NCBI GenBank assembly: GCA_015039315.1
Contig: WIDE01000020.1
Location: 1 to 64,000, forward strand
Source: Clavulina sp. PMI_390
Taxonomy: Eukaryota > Basidiomycota > Agaricomycetes > Cantharellales > Hydnaceae
Reading direction: 5' to 3'
DNA: 64,000 nt
Numbering within the stretch: position 1 is the stretch's first letter; each line of letters starts with the position of its first letter. The notes beneath the pieces were generated by a model that saw only the letters and a list, made by a program, of their open reading frames with translations, was not told the origin of the DNA and did not search any database. The position numbers and the translations under genes are program-made. Below are positions 1-9,054 of the stretch, in pieces.

Positions 1-120
1 GGGGAATAAAGCTATTCTCGAAGAGGAACCCTCACATTGGGCGTACTCGGGTAGTCCCGTCGTCTGGGCACTGGCCGCAGCAGCTACTGCGATAATTCCG
101 AAAATGCTGGACAGCTTCAT
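1..120 (-). CDS. Secreted protein, N-terminal part only (runs off the left edge)
   Basis: An uninterrupted reading frame starts at the ATG at 120-118 and is still open at base 1, giving 40 residues. The first 18 or so form a clear signal peptide: MKLSS, then a hydrophobic core IFGIIAVAAAA, then small residues SAQ at the probable cleavage site. The visible mature part begins TTGLPEYAQCEG. The PEYAQC stretch recalls the start of some small secreted or cellulose-binding proteins, but too little is visible to assign a family. A TATA-like element lies about 65 bp upstream, which supports this ATG. Secretion is inferred from the signal peptide; function is unknown. Confidence 0.65.
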   Translation of the reverse strand, partial: MKLSSIFGIIAVAAAASAQTTGLPEYAQCEGSSSRIALFP

Positions 121-181
121 ACTTAAGGTCTTCACTAGATTTAGAGTTTCGTCTAGAGGATTGGGAGCTAGTCCACCCTTG

Positions 182-189
182 TACTTATA
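182..189 (-). promoter_or_regulatory. TATA-like box of the left-edge secreted-protein gene
   Basis: On the minus strand this reads TATAAGTA, 62 bp or more upstream of the ATG at 120. The spacing and orientation fit a fungal core promoter. Confidence 0.45.
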
Positions 190-277
190 GGCCAGAGCGC
201 AGAATCCGCTCCGATGTCGGTGATTTCAGGGAGATATGGCATCGATGACTAGCGTAAGGAATGAGAGAAAGGCTAGA

Positions 278-1648
278 CATCAGCAAATGCCCGGCCCCGA
301 GGTTCGGCCCGGTTCAGTGGGTTTCGCGGGTTCTCGAGGGCTTGAACCCCCGAAACTTCCGAAACTCACTGAACATGCCCCCCCCGGTTTACACCAGCAA
401 ACCGTAGCACGAGTTCGAAATTGCATCAATGATTCAGGGGTTCATGGGGTTCACAAGCACAGGGGGAGTGGTCTGTTCGGTTTGGAGCTTCACAAGTGTT
501 CACCAATTGAGAAAGCAAAATATTATCAATTGCGCAACAATACAAGACATGTAATATACAGTGAGGCAAAACAAAGAGAAAGGTCTATCTACGGAAGACT
601 GTACAGTAATCAAGAAGAGAGGTCTAAAGAACATAGCATCATGGGTGTAGGGTGAAATTGCGATCTGGCGAAGAAAAAAAAAATGGGGAGGCGAGTGTCA
701 GGGCAGAGATCATTGCCTCACGAGCGAAAGAGGCGGCTTACCATTTAGTAATTATTTGGAGCCGGGGTCTATCGAGAGAAACAACGAGCGAGCAAAACAA
801 CAAAAACAGCTTTTGGAATACTGACGTGGCGACGCAAGGTAAGGCAAATTGGGCGGCGAAGTAAGGAGTTGAGGCATTAGACTTCAAGGAGGACGTCTTG
901 AACATACCTGTAGGGCGTAAAGAGGCGGGCGCTGACCTGACGGTGAGATGTGCATCCCGCAGCGTAGTATCTTCGAATGAGTTGGCTAGTCATGATTAAA
1001 AACACGTTGTATTCACATACTCGAGTGGAGCGCTGGATATGTGGCTGAGTGTCATTTGTGTGATAGGACTCGTGAAGGAGCGACGAGACGGCTGGCAGAG
1101 GAAGACGGAGTTGAGCGGAGACAAGACGTGAGGGTTGGTCGAAAAAAAGCTAAGTCCAAGTTGTCCAAAGCATCAACATGGCCAAACATCGACGCCCGTG
1201 GAAACACGAGCGACCGTTTGGTCTTGAAGCTCATCAGGGTTGGTATCACAAGCAGGGACAGAGGAACACAACCTAGCTGGTTCGATTATATATCAACACG
1301 ATGTACTGGGATGCCATTCTACAGGATCTGCTACCTACCTACCCGCAAGTAATATAGATGTTGAGACATTAACCAGTGCTGTCAAACAATCTCATTGGTT
1401 TTCTAGCCTTGCTTGGTCACAGACTCTTTGAAAAGTACTGGTTCGGCCTGAGAGTTGGTACAGTAGCGTAGAGATTAAATTGTGGCTGCTATAAATCCCT
1501 TCTCCGTGGTTGACGACCCTTCGCATCGAGGCGTGAGAACTCCAACTGTCTGCAATCCCCGTTCAGATCTGGGCGGGTTTCAGAGTGTATGCGTTCAGGG
1601 GTGTGAAACTGGGGAACCCCTGAACCTACCGCCGGGCATTTGCTGATG
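278..1648. mobile_element. Candidate non-autonomous DNA transposon (TIR element)
   Basis: An 18-bp sequence at 278-295 (catcagcaaatgcccggc) recurs as its exact reverse complement at 1631-1648. Both ends carry further GTTCAG/GGGGTTC-rich subterminal sequence just inside the repeat. The enclosed 1.37 kb has no long open frame and no transposase motif that I can see, so it would be a non-autonomous copy. I could not find a matching target-site duplication directly outside the repeats, which weakens the call. The CAGCAAATG core resembles hAT-type termini only loosely. Confidence 0.45.
312..374. repeat. Hairpin-forming inverted repeat
   Basis: Arms at 312-326 (gttcagtgggtttcg) and 360-374 (cgaaactcactgaac) are reverse complements at 14 of 15 positions, with a 33-base loop. 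It lies just inside the left terminal repeat of the candidate transposon and may be a subterminal transposase-binding structure. Confidence 0.5.
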
Positions 1649-3303
1649 AAGCACATGCATATATCGTCAACAAGGCAATGCAAAGCACTCCGAAGTTTTC
1701 TCCCTCAATTACTTGCCGTTTGCAGTGACCAAGAGATTGGTACCTCTGGCTGCGGGCAACTGAGCTTATCCATTACCGGAAGTCGATCCTCAGACTAAGC
1801 GGTTGATACCCCCTTAGTATGCGGAAAATATGTCCAAGGAGTTCACAAGCTAACAAGAACTTCCGATTTGAACCAGCGGTTCGCGTACTTGCAGATGACT
1901 GCGCTCCTTCGGGAACGTCTTGTGCTGTCATCCGAGTCCGAGATATTCCTTGAGGAACATGCGCGCGGTTCGGCGCGAACCGCTGCGAGCGCGACGGAGT
2001 GAGACATATTCAGTGTCGCATCACTGTCCCAGCATCGGATTCCGATCCGGGGCAAGGAGGTGGAAGTCATCCGCGCTGTGTGTGGGGTCATGTCCCCCGA
2101 TTGTGACTCCACACACACACCTACTCCCCGCCTACTCTCGCTCCGACTCCCACCGCGCAGCTGTTTCCTCATCCGTCTATCCGGTGACCGACATTATGAA
2201 GCCCGTTGCCCTAATAACGTCGGCTGGAGGAACTCCAAGAAACTAGGCTTTTTGTACGCCCCGAATATCCGAAGCGTGGAGTAGGGTACGCGTATCGAGG
2301 GGTGGAGACGCCCCCAGGATCGATGAGTGTGGAACCCCTGCTCCTCAGTGGCGGGGGTATGAATAACACAGGCGCTCCATAGATCGGACGGTCCGCACAT
2401 AAGCCGGCCTTTGAGGAGGCTTACTGGTGATCCTTGGGGAGGATCATTAGCTGCTCGGACGAGGAGTCAGCGCCCAAGGATGGGAACGGATGTGAGGAGA
2501 CCAGATTGGGAGGGCTGTCGAGATCTCCAAGCCTTCTATTTCATTATGATAAAATACTATTTGTTATGTGCGGGAGATCTGCATTTGCATGTGGGATAAA
2601 CCAGGGGCTTTGCATAGTGATTGACGGATCGATTAGGATGAATTGTTCATAGGTCGAGCGCGGAGGTTGCGTCCAAGGCCTTTGTGCGGTCCGCGTCCTT
2701 TGACGCCAACCTATAGCGCTCAAGAGCATTTGGATCTTCTGGCGCCCTAGAGGATCAATCCCGTGGATCGCTTGAGACGGATTCAAAGGCACGGAGAAGC
2801 GCTCCTCTTCAAAAAAAAAAACCGCCCAGGGGAAAATCAAGTCAAGGGGGCGGACACGGTGACTTGAGCCTGTGCTGGCAGACATTGCGGAAGCCTCGTG
2901 GCATCACGTCTGCACAGCAACCATCATCTAGGAGGCTGGGCAGTTCCTCGAAAATCCATACCGCTGAATCATACGATCGATCTTGCTCCGTTTACGCTCT
3001 GACCGCTCGTGTTTGTTTCGCCGTTCGACCTTGTGAGAGCCTCGAGGCTCACCTGCCACCAACAGTCCTTGCCTCCGCCAACACTGCGTCACTCCACATT
3101 CAAGACGTATTCTCGTCTAGACCCTATTTTTTGCAGTTCACCACCGAAGGTTGGCTGTGTGGAGCGCCTGCGCCTGCGCTTTTATTGCAGGCCTCAGAGC
3201 TGCATATATATACAGTCGCGGGAGGCTTGCCCTACCCCTCTTTCCCCTTTGTGTCTTTCCTCTTTTCTGTTCTCTCCTCTCTACCTGATATTTCCGGCTC
3301 ACA
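1649..3303. other. Stretch without a convincing gene
   Basis: Open frames here are short, overlap on both strands and show no domain, signal peptide or consistent splice structure. There is an A-tract near 2811-2821. The last 300 bp before 3304 are pyrimidine-rich with a TATATATA near 3205-3213, and are probably the promoter and leader of the next gene. Confidence 0.5.
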
Positions 3304-4249
3304 ATGATGAAGATCGAATGGGACGAACCTCCGGTAAGTCCGACGACGACGTCGCCATGACTCTGCCTGTGGCGCATCCGACCATCCATCCCGGATGGTC
3401 GGTGTCACCACTTGGCCCGCACTTGTGACGAAAGTATATATATGCTGACCCTCTTTCCTTCTCCTTTTCATTCCCCCCACACCAAAATCCTCAACTATCC
3501 AGAGGCCGAAGAAAAACGTGGATAGCTTGTGGACCAAAGTCAAGAATAACATCAGTGTACTCCGCCAAAAGCACGACGTCGCCCCGCCTCCACTACCGCG
3601 CTCATCATCATCATCCAACCAACGCGAAGGTCGAAGCCGCACCATGTCCATGTACAAGCCATCCTCGTCCTCTTCGCGCCCCGTGCAGCGTTCGCGCTCA
3701 GTTGGTCACTCTGCGCCCGCCTACGCCCCTCGCCATGCTTCCGCTCGTTCTCCTCCACGACCGTACGTGACTATTCAAACGAATGGAGGGCCTCCCCAGG
3801 CAGTCCCCTATGGGACTTCCTACATCATCCAATCCCCTTCGCCCGTGTCGATGCAACCGCCCATGCCCATCGTTTACCCCCTCCCCGCTTCTTCCTCCCC
3901 CGTATATATTAACAGTGTCCCCAGCCCTATCTCCACGAGGCCACCCGTACACAGGTCCATGTCGCACGTGCAGTCGCCGTTACGCACTACGGCCCCGAGT
4001 ACCCCCACTCGCTCCGGATCCGGGTCGCGCACACCGTCGACTCCGCGCGCCGGTGGTGGTGGTGGGTACGGAGGGCCGGGAGGGCGTCCGGTGGCCTCGC
4101 GCCAGTCGTCGACCCCTGTTACCTACGATCGAGACGGTAATCCTGGCATCATGTGTAATGGCAAGCTGATTGTCGGCGATCCTGACGAAGTAAAACGCTA
4201 TGTCAGCGCGCAGGAAAGCATCCAGAAGTGGAGGGAGAATGTGAGGTGA
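3304..4249 (+). CDS. Hypothetical Ser/Pro-rich protein
   Basis: Two exons, 3304-3333 and 3503-4249, joined across a GTAAGT...CAG intron, encode 258 residues. The start MMKIEWDEPP follows a pyrimidine-rich leader and a TATA-like tract, and the reading frame is maintained exactly across the splice. An N-terminal short helical patch (VDSLWTKVKNNISVLRQKH) is followed by about 150 residues of low-complexity Ser/Pro/Arg/Tyr sequence, then a more ordered C-terminus (YDRDGNPGIMCNGKLIVGDP, ending in a Lys/Arg/Glu-rich helix). No signal peptide or membrane segment is visible. I do not recognise a family. Disorder plus short conserved-looking ends suggests a scaffold or regulatory protein, but that is only an impression. 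Confidence 0.65.
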
Positions 4250-6329
4250 GGGGGAGCGTGCATCGGGCATTGCGCATGTATCAAGGACGTGCTTCTACCG
4301 CTATAGACCTAGAGCCCTTTCAACAAACGGTGAGTAGCTCCTTTCCTTGATTTTCTGAGGAGGATATGAGATGTTGCGTTCACTCCATCACCACCCGTAA
4401 TCCTGTACCTTGAGGACACCCGTTGCTGACTTCTTTTGTGCTTTCTTTCCGTCCCTGCCCTGACTTCGCGCTGTGGTGCTGCGAATAGCCTTCCCCACTC
4501 CACTCCCTCCCATAACACCGCCCGTACGAAAATTACTACAGCACACAATGTTAGCATCATCTACATTGATACCAATAATCCTCCTCAAGCTTCACCCTAA
4601 TCCGGACACCCCACATCACCACCGTAGCATCCAGTTGTTTCTTTTTTAGGCTCCGCTTCTCACCTAGCTTTTTCTCTTTTTCTCGCTTTGTTCCACTCTC
4701 GTCATCGGTCTCATCTTTGCATCTACTCTTCTTTTCCTTTTTCTTCCACCGCTATCTCATCGCCATTGTTGACCGGCGCACTGATCAAATGTGCCGACGT
4801 CACCTCTTGCATCATACCCCCACCGTATCCCATAATCCCTTCCATCCCTCACTACCCTCAACCAAGTTCTTGTTTGTATCTTTCCCTTGGCTTGTGCAAT
4901 GCTCTCATTCTGACTCTATCTATTCACTCATCATATAACGCCATCCCCTCGTAGTCACAGCATTGGCCAAGTCCAACTGCAGCCATTCACCCACATAGAG
5001 GTGATCGCCGTATTTGTTCTTGTCGCTTCTCTGTCTTGGACTATCGTATAACTAGCTAGTCATCTTCTCGTCTCGAGCTGAACCTTTTCCTTTTTTGTGA
5101 CTCGAAACGCCCAAATGCACTCATCATGTACTGCACTATGTATGATTCATGAACTCTTTACGCATCTATACGCTATAGCATGGTAATTGAACTGTCGATC
5201 AGTAGGTACGAATCGGATGAAGGTCATGATGACACCACCTGTGTGTTCCAACTGGGCAGCAGAATCAGAGAAGTTCCATTTACTTTGGTGCTTACATTCA
5301 GCTACAAGGAGCCTCCACCTTTGGCGGGCTAGGGTTTGGGCGCTGGGCAGCAAGTAGCAATTACGCTCTTTGACAATCATGGCGATTTCTTGTCAGCTCT
5401 TGAAAACCTAGTAGCTGGTGCCTAGATTGGACGTGATAAATGAATTCATCTATTGCATGACGCATAAGCGACGTCGGTGAATATGAGTGGGTCCTACAAA
5501 TATAGAGAAGCGCTATTGCTCCCGAGTTACTAACATGCTCTATTGGTGGATCAAGCCAAAGAGCTAACGAGCTGCAAAAGTGAGGCCCCAACCCTGTCAG
5601 TGGCGGTACGCTGGGTTGTCAAGTTCAGATCCACACAATGTATGGGTTCTGAATCGCCACAAATTCACTCGCCCAATTCAATCCAGAGTGACGAGAGGGA
5701 ACCTCTCCCAGATTATCTGAGGAGCCGTTATTCTTTGATAGTTGCCTCATATGTAGTTGGAGTAAAAGCTTGGGCTCTCTATGATGGTAAGAAGTAGCCC
5801 ACTTTGAGGTGAAGGCGGAGACCAATTATCCGTATTTCTGGGGACCCTCGAGTTTACTGGGATATGTGAAGGTTCCCGTGCATAACGACGAAGAGCGAAC
5901 GGCCGAATAGCTCTAGCATCAGATACCATTAATTCCACCAAAACCATTCGAGATGGTTCAGGGTAGGGTGGGCAGCCATCATGAGTTCAAGGTGCTCGCC
6001 TGGGCACGATCAGATCCCCGCCGTTTTGGGAGAATATAGCACGAGGATAGAGGAAATACAACGTGTGAGACGGTGGCCGAGGGCAAAATACAGTTTCTGA
6101 AGCCGCGGTGTTTGCGATTGTGTGAGACCATTTGATACCGGTCCCTCGAACAAAAGCAACCCGTTTGGTCCAATGCAAATTCGTGCGCCGATCAATGCGT
6201 TTTGCTCACGACTCGAGAGAAAGAGATCGCCGTCAGCCTGAAAATGCTGCCAAGGCTTGATGCACACCGTCCGCCAGTAAAATCCATCAATATCCTATAA
6301 TTAGTGCAGCCCGCGGTGAAGGAGCTACT
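4250..6329. other. Stretch without a convincing gene
   Basis: The 4620-4990 part is strongly C/T-rich on the plus strand, typical of untranslated sequence. Open frames in 5.1-6.3 kb are all under 90 codons, without recognisable motifs or paired splice sites. I see no RNA gene or repeat array. Confidence 0.5.
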
Positions 6330-6507
6330 CAGTCGAGGACGTATAAGACCATGCCAGAGATGGGGCTTGAGTTCTTCACTCACCCAGTCAAATCCCCCTT
6401 CTTCAGCTCCTTTCGCTCTTCTTCGGACTCGTTGTGCACCGGTTGCAGTAAGTGCTGAATCACTCCTTGCTACTATCTCTGCTTTTTTGCTGACCCTTCC
6501 CTCCTAG
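6330..6507 (+). promoter_or_regulatory. Promoter and 5' leader intron of repeat-protein gene 1
   Basis: A TATAAG box at 6342-6347 sits in a block (cagtcgaggacgtataagac) that is repeated almost exactly upstream of the paralog at 8730. A probable leader intron, GTAAGT at 6448 to TAG at 6507 (60 bp), lies before the ATG at 6639. The paralog has an equivalent 62-bp intron at 8849-8910. Conservation between the two copies is the main support. Confidence 0.6.
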
Positions 6508-6638
6508 CTTTTTCCCTTATTTCAAGCTTAACTTCATCAACGCGCACTTTGACAGTCGCTCCAAATCTCCTGTCGCTTCAATTTCCTCAACGAACCATTC
6601 TCTACGCCCTTTCTTGATCTCTTCCAAACTCATTCAAT

Positions 6639-7758
6639 ATGCGTGCCTCCACCTCTGTCGCTGTTATTGCCCTCCTCGCCGCTCCTGCCTTTGCTGCACC
6701 TATTTCCTCCACTCCCGTCTCATCTTCTCGTGTCTCGACTCCTCCCGTCGTGGCGCAGCAGCCTAGCGTCGCTAGCCAGGCCCTTTCGTCCGCCGTGAAA
6801 GCGGGCCTGACCACCGCTGCAAGTGGCGCTGCGAATGCTGGAGTCAAAGGCTTATTGACCAAGGCGAATATCTCTCTCTGCTACGTCGGCATCATAAATA
6901 CTAACCTATCTACCGTTTCTGTGTAGATTGAGGGTCTTTTCAGGCGCGAATTTGATGAGCGCTCAACGGGTGCTCTCACCAATATCGTCAAGCAGGCCCA
7001 AACTCTCTCTGCTTCCGACAAAGCTACCGTCAAGACTGCCCTCATGAACAAGATCAGCGCCTTGAATGGCAAGCGTGATGACTCCGAGCTTGAGGCTCGC
7101 GCCCCCCTCTCAGCTACCGGCCTTGGGGGTTCGCTCCTCTCCTCAGCTGCTGGTGGTGCTGCCTCTGGCCTAGTTGGTAACCTTCTTAGTGAGGTCGAGA
7201 GCCTATTCCGCCGTGATGACGCCGAGCTCGAAGCTCGTGCGGGGCTTGGTGGTGCCATCGCCTCGTCTGTTGCCGGTGGCGCCGCTTCTGGGCTCGTTGG
7301 TAACCTTCTCGGGGAACTTGAGAGTCTTTTCCGGCGAGAAGATGCCGAGCTTCAGGCTCGTGCTGGGCTTGGTGGCGCTATCGCTTCCTCCGTGGCCGGT
7401 GGAGCTGCATCCGGGCTAGTGGGCAACCTACTCGGCGAGGTTCGTGAATCTATTCCCCTACACTTTGCTGAACCAATTTACTCATCTCCTCGTCCCAATT
7501 AGATCGAGAGCCTGCTTAAGCGTGACGAGTTTGAGCTGGAGGCTCGGGCTCCCCTTTCGGCAAGTGGCCTTGGCGGATCAATCATATCATCGGCCGCTGG
7601 TGGTGCCGCATCCGGGCTGGTTGGGAACCTTCTGGGAGAGCTTGAGAACCTCTTCCGCCGCATGGAAAACTCTGGGTAAGCCTAGATTGTTTCTTGATGA
7701 TATTGAGAATCAACTTCTGATTTGCTTCGGTAATTCCAGGATGAACGAGCTTGACTGA
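6639..7758 (+). CDS. Secreted repeat proprotein with kexin sites, copy 1
   Basis: Four exons (6639-6863, 6927-7439, 7503-7675, 7740-7758) give 309 residues. It begins with a signal peptide (MRASTSVAVIALLAAPAFA). After a divergent first segment comes one helical module (IVKQAQTLSASDKATVKTAL) and then four Gly/Ala-rich repeats centred on AGGAASGLVGNLLGE. Units are separated by six dibasic sites (FRR or KR), usually followed by DD.ELEAR. This is the layout of kexin-processed repeat proteins, so the product is probably cut in the Golgi into several secreted peptides; that is inference. Intron 1 uses a GC donor (AAG|GCGAAT) where the paralog has GT. Paralog 2 lies 1.3 kb downstream. The C-terminus MNELD matches the paralog's INDLD. 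The function of the peptides is unknown. Confidence 0.8.
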
Positions 7759-8729
7759 GCGCTCCATCCCAGCATCACTTATTCAGCTTCTTTCGTTCTG
7801 GTTTAATGTTGAAATTCTAGTATATTGTACCGTTGATGATTATTCCTCTATGAAGCTTTGAATTCCAGTCTCTGTTGTTAGCGATCTACATGCTATTTTA
7901 TAGAGGTATTTGACTGGGTGGTCACACTTTGTTCCTTAATAAATGCTTCGGTAGCAACGCTATTACTCTTAATACATTCTAGTTGCTCAAATACGGAACC
8001 ATGGATGTAGGCTTGTGAAGCGGGTGGCTGACTGGCGGCGGCATGAAAGCATCAAGTTCAACTCCACAACTCTGATCTATACAGCTTTCGTCATATCATC
8101 GTACCACGTTCTCTACATCGCAGTCGCCATCGCAATAAGTTCGTGAATCATGGTGAATCATTCTGACAAACGTCAGAGGAGATTCGCAGACGTAACTGAA
8201 ACTTTATTCTAAGAAGAGCGCTTATTGATACTCCCTCGGAGTGCCATAGTCATTGAGATGTATTCAAAATATTTTTCCCTAATTGGTATATCACACTTGC
8301 ATGCATTGAGAGACTGGAACGGGATCGTTCTTATGGTGAAACGGGCTGCGGAAGGCAAAAATCCATAATTAGACCGTCCCCAAGTATTTTCCCGTATGGG
8401 CCCGTTCGTATACCCGCTCTACTGGAACAACATGGGCGCTGATCTTGGGCTGATGGTATGGAAGGCCAAGGCTGTGGTGACGATGATGGGAGCACAATTC
8501 AAATCCGGGCGTTTGGAGGCCGTGTGACCGTGTGACGCCGTGCGGTCGATTCAGTTTCCCAACCATCAACATCATGTAACCGATGTAAAGCTAACACTCC
8601 GATCAACACCATATGCTCAGGGTTCAAGGAAACAGATCGCGGTCAACATGAGACATCGAAGCGTGTGATGTGGGCTGCCTGAATACCATCAGCTACTTAT
8701 TTTTAGCCCTACCTAAGCCAAGAGAATAT
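7759..8729. other. 3' flank of copy 1 and spacer between the paralogs
   Basis: Around 7831-7930 the sequence tgatgattattcctctat followed later by gactgggtggtcac recurs after the second paralog at 11372-11455, so the duplicated block includes the 3' untranslated region. The rest (7930-8729) holds no convincing gene. Confidence 0.55.
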
Positions 8730-8910
8730 TCAGTCGAGAAAGTATAAGACCATGCTTGAGTTGGGGCTCATGCTCCTCACTCACCCAGTCAACTCCTCTT
8801 CTCCAGCTCCCTTTCGTTCTTCTTCGAGACACTAGTGCACTGGTTGCAGTAAGTGCTCAACCCTCTAGCAGCTCCCAGCTCTTCATCGACACCAACCTCC
8901 CGCTCTCTAG
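8730..8910 (+). promoter_or_regulatory. Promoter and 5' leader intron of repeat-protein gene 2
   Basis: TATAAG at 8743-8748 lies in a block homologous to 6330-6354. A probable leader intron runs from GTAAGT at 8849 to TAG at 8910. The ATG follows at 9055. Confidence 0.6.
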
Positions 8911-9054
8911 CTTGTCCTTTTATTTCAAGCTTTCTACTTCATCAGCGTGCACTTTGACAGTTGCTCTTAATCTCTTGTCGCTTCGACTCGTTTAACGAAC
9001 CTTTCATCTAAACCTTCACTTAATCTTCTCATTTTCCCAACAAACTCATTCAAC

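Noticed and set aside
6639..7758. Copy 1 of the repeat gene as a pseudogene because of its GC donor
   Set aside because: All other exons are intact and in frame with the repeat pattern, and GC-AG introns are functional in fungi.
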